From: Ariolimax columbianus
Lineage: Eukaryota; Mollusca; Gastropoda; Stylommatophora; Arionidae
DNA: 64,000 bases
Direction of reading: 5' to 3'
NCBI GenBank assembly: GCA_036924085.1
Contig: JAVGWX010000005.1
Coordinates: forward strand, 98,348,172-98,412,171
Under the pieces are notes generated by a model. The model had not been told where the DNA came from and searched no databases. It saw nothing but the letters and a program-made list of their open reading frames with translations. The position numbers and the translations under genes are program-made. This document shows positions 44,820-56,718 of the stretch, piece by piece (position 1 is the stretch's first letter; the number at the start of each line of letters is the position of its first letter).

Positions 44820-45700
44820 CTCAATTTCAGCGTTTTCATGAGAAAAACTCATGTTTACTGAACCTTCAAAACATGAAATTATAGGTGAATACAGAAGGTT
44901 GTGATTATGGCTAGCAGGATCAGAATAGAGAATAAATTGCCATAGATACTACCACCACTACTAGAACCCAAATAATGACTTTGTGCAGGCTTCCTTTAAG
45001 AGACGATGTACATGATTATCATGTGTTTCATATGGAACAAAACATAGAGAGGAATCTAAGAAAAGGAAGGCCGATGAGGAGGAGATGAAGAAGAAAAGAG
45101 AGTGGCAAGAAGAAGAAGAAGAAGAAGAAGAAGAAGAAGAATAAACGGTGTAGGAGGGAATAGGTGTATGAATAAGAAGAGGAAGAAGGGAAAAAAAGAA
45201 GAAGAAGAAGAATTTTTAGAAAAACATTTGTTATCTGCCATTTTAGGTTTTGGATAACGCCCCTGAAAGTGTGTCTTCTCTATCTGACATCAGCAATCTC
45301 CTTCTTAACTTCCGCTCGAGTTACGAATACCCATGATGGTCAGATGTATTAATTAATTACATACTTTATGGCAGCCCGTCATGCCATGCTGTAATAAAAC
45401 AGACGGCAAGCAACCCATATAAAACATTACCCGAAATACCTTTAAGCTACAATGTAGCGTTTTGGAATACAAGATGGACACACACATTTTATAAAATGTG
45501 GGAAACTTGAAGCAGAAGACCATTGCCTGGTTCCACCCACACGATTTGTAACCCTGTACGTGTTCTTGTGGATTACTATGGATCGATACTGTGCTATCAG
45601 ATTTCTCCGCTAGTATAAGAGGCAAGGTCGTTGGCGAGATGAGTGGTGCACTCACGTCAATAACCTTTCCAGTGAGAATGTTATTGAGGTAATGACTTAG
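44820..45700. other. unassigned DNA with a (GAA)n tract
   Basis: (GAA)n at 45110-45141 within a purine-rich stretch (45050-45220). Nothing else recognised; the minus frame 45353-45655 has no domain. Confidence 0.45.
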
Positions 45701-45704
45701 GATC

Positions 45705-46135
45705 TTATTAGAGTATAAATGGGATGGATGGAAAGTTTATGGATAATTGGAACATGAAAGGGGTAAGATGATGAGGAAATTGTAGTAGTATGGATGGAGA
45801 GTTTGTGAATAATTCAAGCATAACAGGGTGGGATGATGATGAAACTATGGTGGCATTGAAGGAAAGTTTGTGGATAATTCAAGCATAACAGGGTGGGATG
45901 ATGATGAAACTATGGTGGCATTGAAGGAAAGTGTGTGGATAATTCAAGCATAACAGGGTGGGATGATGATGAAACTATGGTGGCATTGAAGGAAAGTGTG
46001 TGGATAATTCAAGCATAACAGGGTGGGATGATGATGAAACTATGGTGGCATTGAAGGAAAGTTTGTGGATAATTGGAATGTAAAAGTGTTAGGATAATGG
46101 CGAAACAGTGGTGGCATGGATGGAGAGTGTGGTGA
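45705..46135. repeat. 65-bp minisatellite, about 6 copies
   Basis: GGGATGATGATGAAACTATG recurs at 45830, 45895 and 45960 (65 bp). The central four copies are almost identical; the outer ones are diverged. Confidence 0.93.
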
Positions 46136-46826
46136 ATGGTGTGTCCTCAATGTATGCATGTAAATAATACTTAATTAAGGTGGAATGGGCTGGGGTGTGT
46201 AGGGTGGGGTGGAGGATGTGGATGTTGGTAAATTCAAATTGTAGTTTTGTTATTTTTTCAAACGTGAGCGTTATTAAATCACAAAACCATGTGAGGGTGG
46301 GTTCTTGAACTCACATCGTCTCGTCTTTAGACCTTGACTATAAAATAACGACACAGAACAGGCATATTGATTCACTCCTCTTCTACATTGAAGTCAAGAC
46401 GCTTTCTTCTCTGTTCTTCATTTGGTGTAACTAAAACGTCTAGGAACGTGTAATATGTCTGAGACCTTCTGGTCAAATTAATCAGTTTATCTATACATGG
46501 TAGAGTTATCAAACCAGTTTACCTATACATGGTAGAGTTATCAAACCAGTTTACCTATACATGGTAGAACTATCATAATAAGAAGGAAACTCTCAGTTTC
46601 ACTTACATGCTCTCATTTAGACAATCCTATTCTAGTGAGCGGTATCTCACTTCTTTCTACCCAGCAACAAGCACATGGATAAACGCTAAAACTTTGTTGA
46701 ATAATAAAACAAAATAACGTATTTATTACATGAACAGTCCTTACAATTTGACCAAAACTAACTAACTATAACCAAATAGTTTTAACTCATGTTGTGTTAG
46801 CATGAGCTTGAATTGAATCACTAAAC
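46136..46826. other. unassigned DNA with a short 32-bp repeat
   Basis: About three copies of a 32-bp unit (TAGAGTTATCAAACCAG...) at 46480-46575, with starts at 46501, 46533 and 46565. Otherwise nothing recognised before the J1 insertion. Confidence 0.6.
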
Positions 46827-46855
46827 GACAGACAGAAATTGTAGGAGTTGACATT

Positions 46856-47392
46856 ATGGCTCAAGAGACGAAGATCCGCATCTTCAACCTGTACGGACCA
46901 CCAAACAAAGACCTATCGCTCTCGAGTATGGAAGTCAGAGACTCCAACTGCATAGTTGTTGGAGACTTCAACAGCCACTCAGAGAGATGGGGATACTCGG
47001 ACACAGACAGCAGAGGTGACGAAGTGGAAGATTGGGAGATAGATACAAATCTCTCCCTAATCAATAGGCCGGAGGATAGCCCTAGCTTCTATTCTAGAAC
47101 ATGGCATACCACCTCTACTCCAGATTTGGCTTTTTCCAAGGTGGACATTCACCATAAAATAGACCGCCAAGTGCTAAACCAATTGGCAGGTGGCGACCAC
47201 AGGCCAATTAGGCTAGAAGTTTATATGGAAGTAGGCCCGCGGGAAACAAAACCGCTCCCACGTTGGAATTACAAACGAGCCGACTGGGACAGATTTGCAA
47301 ACCTGACAGAAGGGCTGTGTGAAACCATCAACACACGGAACAACAAAATGAATCTTATGGTGGAAAGCCTAAGCAATGCAAGCTGCAACTGA
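46856..47392 (+). pseudogene. J1 copy D APE-type endonuclease, C-terminal part (178 aa)
   Basis: Exonuclease-endonuclease-phosphatase fold signatures: IVVGDFNSHSERWGY (residues about 33-47, GDFN motif), TSTPDLAFS (about 87-95) and GGDHRPIRLEV (about 112-122, the SDHRPI-type catalytic His motif). This nuclease nicks the target DNA to prime reverse transcription. The N-terminal catalytic residues are missing through truncation, and the frame stops at 47390, so it is not active. The Met at 46856 is simply the first in frame. Confidence 0.88.
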
Positions 47393-47616
47393 AACCATCC
47401 CAAGAGGGGCAAGGAAAAAGTATAAGCCCCACTGGAATGATGACTTGCAGAAAGCGGAAGATGGGTCACAAATGCTAGGAACATGGCAGAGCATGAACAA
47501 TCTATGGAGGCAAATATCGCCCTCAAAGCCACCACAGCGAAATACAAATACACTCTAAATCAAACAACAAGAGAAAGCTGGAAAAACAAAACAGAAAGCC
47601 TCAATTTAGACAAAGA

Positions 47617-48280
47617 ATGGAACAAACTATGAAGCTAGTCAGAGCCATGAATGACGAAACTCCATCAAACAAACAAATTACAATCAAGCAGGGTGACAAC
47701 ATGCTCACTGGAAAAAAAGCAGCAAACGCCTTTGTTGAACATTATGCCAGAGCAAACCACATTGATGTACCTGTAGATAGGCATACAGACATTAGTGAAG
47801 AACAAAAGAGCCACAACAACATCAATATGGCACCAGAAGAGCATATGATGGCAACATTAACAATGAATGAAATGAAAGAGGCCATGAGAACATTAAAGAA
47901 AAGGAAATCTCCCGGAAAAGACGGGATAACAAACAAAATGCTGATGGGGCTGGGCCAAACAGCAAAGTAGAAACTACTATCAGTCCTAAACCAAAGCTGG
48001 AAAAGGGGTATTGTACCCCAGGCATGGAAAGACGCAGTACTTGTACCAGTACCAAAGAAAGGAAAAGACAAAACAGATCCAAATGGATACAGGCCTTTCA
48101 GCCTACTGAGCTGCGTAGGCAAACTGATGGAACGTATGATAAATACCAGACTGATGTGGCATCTGGAAGAAAAGCACATACTAATTCCACAGCAAGCAGG
48201 CTTTAGACAGCACAGATCCACCGAGGATCAGGTCATCCTCATAGCCCAGGAAATAGAAGATGCCTACTAGGAGCAAAAAC
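47617..48280 (+). pseudogene. J1 copy D RT N-terminal region
   Basis: Linker and RT fingers in shifting frames. MKEAMRTLKKRKSPGKDGIT (about 47870-47930) is the SPG.DG motif that opens non-LTR RTs. It is followed by a stop after GLGQTAK (47968), then by VPVPKKGKDKTDPNGYRP and HRSTEDQVILIAQEIEDAY in the next frame, where a TAG replaces the CAG of copy A near 48268. Confidence 0.82.
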
Positions 48281-48316
48281 ACACAGTAGCGGTTTGGGTG
48301 GACCTAGAAAAGGCAT

Positions 48317-49420
48317 TTGACAAAGTCTGGAAAGAGGGACTTAAGAGTCAAGCTACTAAAAAGTGAAGTTTGTGGGAAAATGTACAAATGGATCAGTCAC
48401 TACCTCAAAAACAGAACGGCCAGAGTTCAAGTACAACGGCAGATGAGCAAAAAGGTGACACTTGAGGAGGGAGTACCCCAAGGGGGAGTACTGTCACCCA
48501 CACTCTTCCTGGTGTATATAAATAACATAACAGAGAATATACCAAGAAGAGTCCATAGCTCAATGTTTGCAGACGATCTGGCTATGTGGACCTCTGAAAA
48601 GAATTTCACCATAGCAAGAAATCGGATGCAGCAGGCCCTAACATCGCTGGAAGAGTGGGCGAACTCATGGCTGGTCAAAATAAACGAGGACAAAACGACA
48701 TGTACAATATTTTCTCTATCAAACAAACCCCAAAACACCAAATTAAGTCTTAACGGAAAATACCTGCAGCCAAACGACAACCCAAACTACCTGGGAGTCA
48801 CATTTGATCGGCGCATGACATGGAAAAGTCTGATCGAGAGAAACCGAATGAGAGCCAGAGAAAGAATGACAATCATGAGGAAACTTGCTGGCACAAACTG
48901 GGGAGCAGACGAAAGTATACTAAAGAAACTGTACACTGGAAGAGTGAGACCAGTTCTCGAGTATGGCATTGCGGCATGGACAACAGCAGCAAAAGCGAAC
49001 TTCGATAAAATTAGCAAACTCCAAAACCAAGCCATGAGAGTTATAACAGGAGGCATGAAGTCAACGCCAATTGTAGAACTTGAAAAGATTACAAAACTGC
49101 AATCGATGATCGATAGAAGAGACTGCAGAGCCCAGCTGCAGTCAGAGAAACTCAGAAGACTGACTGACCATCCAATGCACCAGAGACTAAACAATTTCGG
49201 AAATGGGAAACTAAAGCGGAGAAACTTTGCAGAAATAGCCAAAGCAAAGATGCACGAAGACCCCATGAACGCACTAACAACAGCAAAGCCCATCCCTACT
49301 GTACGAAAACCTACTTGGAAGCAGCATATATTTCCAGAGGTGGTAGAAAATATACCAGGTATTGGAAACAAAAACTGCCAGACTGAAAAAGAAAGAAGAG
49401 ATACAACCGAAGGTACATAA
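48317..49420 (+). pseudogene. J1 copy D reverse transcriptase palm/thumb and connection (367 aa)
   Basis: Continuous frame with EGVPQGGVLSP (residues 51-61), FADDLAMW (84-91, catalytic Asp pair intact), YLGVTFDRRMTWK (about 157-169) and LYTGRVRPVLEYGIAAW (thumb). Motif A (VDLEKAFDKVW) lies just upstream at 48298-48330 but in another frame because of one extra A in the stretch GGGACTTAAGAGTC. The frame ends before RNase H at DTTEGT. This is the best-preserved RT core in the window. Confidence 0.9.
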
Positions 49421-49439
49421 CGAAAAACTACCCAAGCAT

Positions 49440-49918
49440 GGACTGGACCCATGCATACACCGACGGTTCTGTAACAAACACAACACAGAACGGAGGGGCA
49501 GGAGCATTCCTGAGCCTACAAAATGGCAGAAAAATAACACTGTCAGTGGCAACTGAAAAATACACAAGCAATGAGGGCGGCAGTGGAAGAAATGGTGACA
49601 GGTAAAAGGAATGAAAGCCATATAGTCCTTGTTACAGATGCCTTGGCCGTAGTCACAGCACTAAAAAGCCAGAAAAATACTGAACTTAATGATTTAAGAG
49701 CAGTACTCTGTCAACTATGCCAGCAGTCCGCACCAAAAAGAGTAGTGGTACAGTGGGTTCCATCCCACTGCAACATCCAAGGTAACGAGGAGGTAGACAG
49801 ACTGGCAAAAGAAGGTTCAAGACTACCACAACCAGATACTAGTATGACACACAGAGAGTCAAAACGGCTTATTAGAGCTAGATACATGACCAAATGGGAA
49901 ACCGAAGATACTGGCTAA
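49440..49918 (+). pseudogene. J1 copy D RNase H, missing its catalytic Glu
   Basis: The first Asp segment (HAYTDGS) is near 49451. A 23-bp deletion at about 49571, relative to copy B, removes the AEAEAL segment that carries the catalytic Glu and shifts the frame. The rest (RAAVEEMVTGKRNESHIVLV, VTDAL, WVPSHCNIQGNEEVDRLAKE) runs 49571-49918. It stops at a TAA where copies A and B read Tyr (TGY). Confidence 0.85.
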
Positions 49919-49942
49919 ACAAAAAACGATGCCTATTACCAG

Positions 49943-50224
49943 TTGAACAGAAGAGAGCAGGTCGTGGTCTTCAGACTTCGCACTGGCCACAATAGACTGA
50001 GGTACCACCTATTCAACAAATTGAAGATACGTGGCACTGACGAATGCCCGTGTGGTACAGGGAAAATGACCGCTGAGCATTTGCTGCAAAACTGCCCGAC
50101 ATACGAGGTTCAGAGAGAGCAGATGTGGCCATCACCAGTGGCAACACTAGACAAGCTCTATGGCAGTGTCGAAAGCCTCAGGATGGCCTCTGCTTTTTTC
50201 GAAAAAATAAAGGTTGATGTCTGA
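49943..50224 (+). pseudogene. J1 copy D C-terminal tail with Cys/His motif (93 aa)
   Basis: MNRREQVVVFRLRTGHNRLR, then CPCGTGKMTAEHLLQNCPTY (C-C-H-C pattern), ending FFEKIKVDV-stop. It matches the tail of copies A and B. The stop lies about 12 bp before the GAA tail, so the 3' UTR is very short. Confidence 0.85.
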
Positions 50225-50268
50225 CTGTGTACGATGAAGAAGAAGAAGTAGAAGAAGAATCACTAAAC

Positions 50269-51480
50269 CGTTAACCAGTCCTGGTCTAATCTATTATCTA
50301 CGAGTTTAAGTCTGACGAAATCTACAAATCTTGCTCGATAATTGATACGCTATCTCAATTCGTGATCTCGTAGTACGTTCAGACGGTTGTTGATGTGGCT
50401 GATCTGCATCTCTTCTGATAGTCGGGACTATGGTTTTGAACCAGAATAATTCCCAAACGTTGGGAATCTGCCACTCTAATGCATGTGTTACATCCGTTGT
50501 TAGAGAATGTGTTCCGTCAGGATTCGGGTTACATTTGCCAGTTTCGCCCAAAATCTCTCTCTCTCTCCAAGTTGTATTGGCAATTTAGGCGCCTCCCTTA
50601 AAACATTACCGCCGATCACGATGTACCTATGTCCCTACCTCGTTGTCCAGAAAGCCACTATTACGCCTGTAACACTTGTCAATCTGACAAGTTCCTCCCT
50701 CTGATACCAATTCCCTAAGCTGTCCTTTGTGTAACCCCTGTCAATCTTGCAATCCTAGTTGTGGCGTTAAATAGTATGTTACTTGCTACTTTAACCACCA
50801 TTTTCGTGACACTAGTTAATGTAGGAAACGAGTTGAATTAACCACCCAGCCCACCCTACAACAGTCTCTAACTACAGTAAACATTATCTGCCTCTCTCGT
50901 GTTACTAATCGAAACCCCCGGCTTTGTCAATGAAAACACGCCATGTGTGACCTTAGTTTGAACTTTACCGAGCAGAGTTGAATTATCCTGTTTCTTTCTC
51001 TAATTTGGGTTCTCCGAGAATACGATTTAAGCCACAATCCATGTGTTCCCTGTGGATCTGTTACAAACGATTCCCAAATTGAACATGTGATGGTCACTTG
51101 TTAAACTGGCCACTTAAGCTTAGACAACAACTTCCAGCTAACAGCGAAAGTAAATTCTTGCCATCTAATTTTCCCCCGGCCCGATTATTGAACAATGAAA
51201 AACCACATCGGTTTTGTTAATTGAAAAACATGTTCGATGTACCTAACCTCTTACTGAACTCTTCTCGTGAAATGTCTTTCTCAACTGTTAGCCTACTATC
51301 CAGCTAAAATTAGCTTCCCTATCTCAAAGTTACCGTTAGTTTTATGTGACCAAGTGGATTCGGAGACGACCTTGTCGAACTTCCTGTGGAAACACGGCTC
51401 CCGTGACTACTACAACTGAATCCCTCAACCTTGGCATTGTCACATATGTGACTGTCACGTTCGTGAAGCTGTCACACAAC
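50269..51480. other. unassigned DNA
   Basis: No gene recognised. C/T-rich with a short CTCTCTCTCTC run at 50561-50571. It could hold an old LTR or DNA element, but I see no terminal repeats or coding motifs. Confidence 0.4.
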
Positions 51481-51489
51481 TGATTATAT

Positions 51490-51905
51490 ATCTTTCAAAG
51501 TCCCTCTCGAAAAGTCCTTTATTTGCGTGTCAAAGTCTCTCGGCAACTAATTATGTATCTTTTAAAGTCCCTCTCAGAAAGCCTATTTTTTCCGTGTCAA
51601 AGTCCCTCAGCAACTAATGGTATATTTGTATCTTCTATAATCCCTCACAAACTGTCCCTTATTTGAGTGTCAAAGTCCCTCAGCAACTAATGGTATGTTT
51701 GTATCTTCTACAATCCCTCACAAACTGTCCCTTATTTGAGTGTCAAAGTCCCTCAGTAACTAATTAGGAATCTTTTAAAGTCCCTCTAAAAAAAGTCCCT
51801 AATTTGCGTGTCAAAGTCTCTCAAACTAATGATATGTGTATTCTAAAGTCCCTCACAAACCAAGTCCCTTAATTGCGCCTGTCATAGTTCGCCGTAAACT
51901 AATTA
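51490..51905. repeat. 73-bp minisatellite, about 5-6 degenerate copies
   Basis: AGTCCCTCAGCAACTAATGG recurs at 51601 and 51674. Flanking copies vary in length (about 50-75 bp) and share CAAAGTCCCTC and CCCTTATTTG. Confidence 0.85.
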
Positions 51906-51909
51906 TAAA

Positions 51910-52716
51910 TGGGCATCTTCGACACGAGAAATGCCGACATCATCTAACAGCGAATTACGCTAAACCTTATTCTCAAGAGAACTAATGATTTACAAATGTC
52001 TGTAAAAAGAAAACAGTCTGTATCAATGTCTGCTTCTCCCCAGACATTTTATTTCTGCCCCTGTGTCCCAAACAAGTTGTCTAGCACTGACACCCTCCCG
52101 CTCCTTCTATCGGCGGTGAGTAATTGTCACCCAGCCCGACAGTATTGTGATTTGTAATCCGGAACTGACGTGTTTATTTGTATCATTACCTTCGACTGAG
52201 CAAATTATTTTTATTGACAACTGACTGGCTCCTGTGCAACAACTGAGCAGACAAACCTTGCCTGCCATCAATGTTTGGTTATCAATTCTTGCTGTCAATA
52301 TTTCATTCGATCTGCTCTCCTTCCCCGTCAATTGTTGACGAGTTAGCATGTTGTTTCTTTTAATAAACCGAACAGTAGATTACGCAAAACATATATCAAT
52401 GTTTTTAGTTGTTTTTGTTTTTAATTCCGCTATTTCTGAGACTGTTCGATGAAAGGAAATCATTTCCAGGATTTCATGTCACCGATTTGAGAACTCGGTT
52501 TTAGAAATAAGGGTTGATATGAATGTGTGTGCAAGATGTCAGGAAGTCGAATGTCTAATCAGATTGGCGCGGGTTCAAAACCTGCTAAGACCCTAAGTTT
52601 GTTTGTTAAATTGTGTATCAAGCCTGCACAATGCAGGTATTGTTGAGACAACTGCATATATTCCTCAGTCTTATAAATTTGACAGAGATATACAGCAACA
52701 CTACTGAGAAATGTAA
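51910..52716. other. unassigned DNA
   Basis: No gene recognised. Around 52570, GGCGCGGGTTCAAAACC resembles a T-arm/B-box, but no convincing A-box precedes it. Confidence 0.4.
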
Positions 52717-52810
52717 TGATAATTTACAAGTGTCATCAGACTTGAATTGTAATAAGTATTATCAGACTTGAATTGTAATAGGTGTTATCAGACTTGAATT
52801 GTAATAAGTT
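52717..52810. repeat. 26-bp tandem repeat, about 3.5 copies
   Basis: TCAGACTTGAATTGTAATA recurs at 52736, 52762 and 52788. Confidence 0.93.
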
Positions 52811-53479
52811 ACATTTGCACGGAATCTGAAATAATGTGAAACAACTGATTGAGACAACTACATTTACACAAGTATTCGCAGTTGTCTGATAATTCATTAG
52901 TCATGTTATCCTTTGTCCCTAATGAAGACCTTTAGATCGTAACGTACGTTTCGTCTCTAGTGTTGTGCCAGAGCTCTTGTTGGTCCATATCTTCTTATGT
53001 TATTATCATCATCATCATCGAGCCTCATTCTTTTTTCTTTTTCCTGCTCCATTTGAATGACAAAGCCAACACTGTCACCTGATTCCTTGCAGGATGCCTG
53101 GTTTATCAAAGCTTCAACATGTAACCTTGCTCTGCTGGTTCAGGCAGCGTTTCGTTCTACGCAATGGTTCTAATCAGGTGCCATTCTTTCTGCAGTGACT
53201 GCTCACGACAAACGTCTAATGCTTCAGTGGACCTATACTTTTTCTCCCAGATATGACTCGGGTTTTCTATCCAATGATTCGTTGTTGATTATCACTCTAT
53301 TTATTACTTATTATCTATTTCCATTGTGAAGTCACCCTCCAACATTTCCTCAATTGGGCAAGACTCTAGATCCTCATCAATCAAAGTCCAGCAGCAGCAG
53401 TTCTAATAACATGAAAACAGAGAGCCAAGTGGTGTTCTCCACAGACACGCTGGCAGGGGCATGCTGGCAGGGGCATTCA
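52811..53479. other. unassigned DNA
   Basis: Nothing firmly recognised. The last part could be more of the old J1 relative that begins by 53480. A duplicated GCTGGCAGGGGCAT lies near 53450-53476. Confidence 0.4.
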
Positions 53480-53960
53480 GGAAACACAGAAATACCGATA
53501 TAATGGAACTAAGAGTATTCTTGGCAAGCTATGCCATCTGTTAGAGAGAGTTGTGATGCAGTGGGCTCTATCTGATTGCAACATTGTTGATAACGAAGAG
53601 GCTGATAGACTTTCAATGGAAAGTTTAAATGCTACCTCAACCTGATATTGGTATAACCTATAAAGTGAACAGAATGTTTACAGGGTATAGATACAGGAAC
53701 AAGTGAGAAACAAAGTACACAGGTCATCAACCAAATGATGCGTACTACCAGCTCAACAGAGATGAGCAGATGGAAATCATTAGACTCCACACATGCCACA
53801 GCAGAACAGAAATACCATCTGCTCAACAAATGAATGTGTCTGCTGCACTGACGAAATGACTGCTGAACATTTGCTTCAAATGTGTCCAACATACGAGGAA
53901 CAAACAAAAGCACACCTGGCCTTCACCAATGCCATTCCTGGTCATGCCCTATTGAGATAC
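53480..53960 (+). mobile_element. old J1-related LINE fragment, copy E (RNase H end and tail)
   Basis: Frameshifted translation aligns with J1: NTDIMELRVFLASYAI (J1 NTELNDLRALLCQLC), then RVVMQWALSDCNIVDNEEAD (J1 RVVVQWVPSHCNIQGNEEAD), then DAYYQLNRDEQMEIIRLHT and CTDEMTAEHLLQMCPTYEEQ. It is far more diverged than the other J1 copies. The VPSH histidine has become LSD. No tail or duplication found. Confidence 0.82.
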
Positions 53961-54071
53961 CAATAGCTGCAGGCTAACCGTTGCTATCTTTAGATACAAG
54001 TCGACAATGCGTGCGGCCATGTTGTATTCTATATCGCGCATACTGTTCGATCGTCTTAATTCCTACATAGA

Positions 54072-55350
54072 CTTAACTTAACTTAACTTAACGTCTGTAT
54101 ACTGGTTTAGAAGACCCTGCAGAGTCTGTATACAACCAGTTACATTACATCACCTTGCTCTAAAAGCTATGCGCATCCAGTTTATTCTTAAATGCATTAA
54201 CTGTCCCTGCCTCCACTACCTCCCCTGGCAATGCTTTCCAAGCAGACACCACTCTCTGACTAAAAAAAATATTTCCTAATATTTAACCTGGACCTCTCTT
54301 TAGTCAGCTTGTAGCTATTCCCTCGTGTTATTGTAGGTGGCTGTATTTTAAAAAACTTGTTATAGTCTAATTTATCGATTCCTCTGATCATCTTATAAAC
54401 CTGTATTAAGTCACCACGAATTCTTCTCTCTTCGAGACACTGTAGGCCGGTTTTTCTGAGTCGTTCCTCATAACTGTAATTCTGGAATCCCACTATCATC
54501 TTTGTCGCTCTTTTTTGTATTCTTTCTAGCATGTTTATGTCCTCTCTATGATAAGGACTCCACACCTGTACACAGTACTCCAATCTAGGTCTAACCAAAG
54601 CTTTATACAGTTTGATGATTACTTCCTTGCTCCTATGTTTAATATTTCTTTTTATCATACCTAACATTGCATTTGCCTTTTTCACTGCTACCTTAACTTG
54701 CTCACTCACCTTTCCTGTATGATCTATTATAACCCCTAGGTCCCTTTCCTTATCTATCTTTCTAATATTGTTTTCTCCCATTCTGTAATTATGTTCCATA
54801 TTGGATCTACCCATGTGGATGACTGTACATTTATCTAAACTCCATTTGCGAGCTTACAGACCATTCTCAAATTTTATATAAATCCGACATCAATATATCC
54901 ACTTCCGCTTTAGATGAGACACTACTGCATAGTTTTGTGTCATCAGCAAATTTTGCAATCATGGATCTCATATCAATGTCCAAATCATTTATATATATAT
55001 CAAGAACAAAATTGGTCCCAAAACCGAGCCCTGTGGCACACCACTTTTCACTTCACTCCATCAGAGTACTCCTTATTTATGCCCACCCTCTGCCTTCTTC
55101 CCGTTAACCAATTGTCAATCCATTTGGCAACTTCCCCACCTATTCCATGTGATTTTAACTTTCGAAATAATCTTTGATGAGGTACTCTATCAAAGGCCTT
55201 TGCAAAGTCTAGATAAATAACATCCACTGGCTCCCCTTTATCTATGATTTTATTAACTTCCTCCATGAATTCTAATAGATTTGTTAAGCATGATCTCCCT
55301 CTAGTAAACCCATGCTGACTATTTCTAATTAGATTGCATTTTTCTAAATG
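54072..55350 (-). mobile_element. CR1-like LINE, copy b
   Basis: Minus-strand RT C-terminal half plus 3' UTR. At the 5' end lies NLIRNSQHGFTRGRSCLTNL, then VDVIYLDFAKAFDRVPHQRL (motif A) and WIDNWLTGRRQRV. After a gap with stops comes MGENNIRKIDKERDLGVIID, KANAMLGMIKRNIKHRSKE, LVRPRLEYCVQVWSPYHRED. The catalytic FADD region is degraded. The 3' terminus is (TTAAG)n, seen as CTTAACTTAA at 54071-54092. CATAGA at 54066-54071 and 55351-55356 may be a short target-site duplication. It is nearly identical to copy d where they overlap. Confidence 0.88.
54260..54814 (-). pseudogene. CR1-like copy b RT C-terminal fragment (184 aa)
   Basis: Thumb and C-terminal region of a CR1-type RT: DLGVIID (about residues 26-32), MLGMIKRNIKHRSKEVI, ALVRPRLEYCVQVWSPYH, ERIQKRATKMI, YEERLRKTGLQCLEERRIRG, ending with the family stop near SRLNIRKYFF. 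The palm with the catalytic Asp pair is upstream in broken frames. Confidence 0.85.
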
Positions 55351-55353
55351 CAT
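55048..55353 (-). pseudogene. CR1-like copy b RT motif A fragment (101 aa)
   Basis: NSQHGFTRGRSCLTNLLEF (residues about 11-29), IYLDFAKAFDRVPHQRLFRK (motif A with catalytic Asp, about 46-65), HGIGGEVAKWIDNWLTGRRQ. It stops just before where GVPQGS is expected. The element is truncated immediately upstream. Confidence 0.85.
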
Positions 55354-55569
55354 AGAGTATTGCTAAAGAGCTATGTTGTGCCCTGGAATAATATTTTCTA
55401 AATTACATACATGCGGTCTCTAATCAAATGTCTGCTATCCATTATGTGAACACTAGACAGAAGTGACAGTATTAAAGAATGACAGCTTGGTGGATGATGA
55501 CACCGCAGAAAATACATCAGTCATTCACAAACTTCAGAGCTTGAAAACAAACGAAGTTCAAGCAGAGCT

Positions 55570-55806
55570 GGGCACATGAAGGCATAGATACAAACTAAAG
55601 AGAAGTCCAGATTAGATATTAGTTTAGAAAATATTTTTTTACTTGGAATGCATTGCCACGGGAGGTAGGGGAGGCAGTGACAGTTAATGGATTTGAGAAT
55701 AATTTGGATACGCTTAGCTTCTAGAGCAAGGTGATGTAAATGAAACTGGTTGTTTACAGACTGTGCAGGGTCTTCTAAACCAGTATAAAGACGTTCTTTT
55801 AGCACT
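55570..55806 (+). mobile_element. CR1-like LINE, copy c: 3' UTR fragment, opposite strand
   Basis: Reverse-complement match to the 3' end of copies b and d (AAAGAGAAGTCCAG, GGAATGCATTGCCACGGGAG, GAGCAAGGTGATGTAA, CTTCTAAACCAGTAT), ending AAGACGTT without the full TTAAG tail. It lies about 220 bp from copy b in inverted orientation and is older (more mismatches). Confidence 0.85.
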
Positions 55807-56718
55807 CCACATTTTGTTTGACGAAAATTTGACGTAATTAATTTCTTACTATGGTAATCGACTTTCAAAATTTGTAACATTCTGTTTGTTCGTCAGTAAA
55901 AATGATTTTCTTGTGTGTAGAGACACAATTGAATAACAAACATGTGGGTGTTATTGTTTTTGTTGTGTTTTTGTTAGTTTCTGAGATACAAAAAGATGAA
56001 GTTGAACATTTATGAACATCTCGTTAAAAAATTTTGACTCGACCACTAGGCCTAGTCGCTTCGATAGAAAACCATGGAAACCACAACAATATATCGATAC
56101 TGTGTTTACAATATCAACACAACTTTTAGTTTTCAATTTAAACGTAGTTCTTTCATCTAAACAAACAAAATAAACAGATCTACTCGATAAAAATCGTTTC
56201 CAACAACCTACTTCACCTTCCGCAAAAAGTCGGCTTGCTCCAAACGGCGTATACAAAATTAAAACTGTTCAAAAGCCATTTATAATCTAACATACAATAC
56301 TTTAACCAGCAAAATGCGTGTTTATATGGTGACGTATTCGGCATTTAAAAAATGGCTGTCGGGATTGGCTCCGTTCAAAAAAAATAAAAATGTTTCCGCA
56401 CACCGTTTTTGTAGGCCGAGTTGGTCCGCTAGGGCGTTCCATGGGCGCGCTAAAGGTTTAAGTTAAGTTAAGTTAAGTTACGTTAAGTTATGAAAACACG
56501 GAGTAGGAGTACATACAATCAACATGCTACAAGAGTCATGATAATTCACACCCTCCACCATTTACTGATAGATGACAGACCACCTACTAGTATGTTTAAA
56601 ATGCAGTGAAGTCGATTTTATTAACAGAACTGAGCAGAACAGACCACAACAAATCTGGCAGGCTGATGAAATCTAGCATATCCAAAGGAGATGGTAGTAA
56701 GGGACTGCATTCTCGATA
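55807..56718. other. unassigned DNA with an isolated (TTAAG)n tract
   Basis: No gene recognised. 56457-56491 is a TTAAG pentanucleotide run (about 6-7 units), the same repeat that ends the CR1-like family, with no LINE sequence attached. Confidence 0.5.

Larger units (their letters stand above)
46827..50256 (+). mobile_element. I/Jockey-like LINE J1, copy D: longest copy (endonuclease, RT, RNase H)
   Basis: Flanked by a perfect 12-bp target-site duplication, GAATCACTAAAC, at 46815-46826 and 50257-50268. It carries the C-terminal half of an APE-type endonuclease, then RT, connection, RNase H and the Cys/His tail, and ends in an imperfect (GAA)n tail at 50235-50256. It lacks the endonuclease N-terminus, any ORF1 and the 5' UTR. 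Several stops and frameshifts, a 23-bp deletion in RNase H and a one-base insertion after motif A make it non-functional. Divergence from copies A and B is low over long stretches, so J1 seems to have been active not very long ago. Confidence 0.95.

Noticed and set aside
50269..51480. An LTR retrotransposon remnant
   Set aside because: No paired long terminal repeats, primer-binding site or gag-pol motifs found.
52555..52600. tRNA-like B-box GGGTTCAAAACC
   Set aside because: No acceptable A-box upstream and no second copy.
56457..56491. TTAAG run as a telomere-like repeat
   Set aside because: It is the same pentanucleotide that ends the CR1-like family; no telomeric TTAGGG-type repeat is present.
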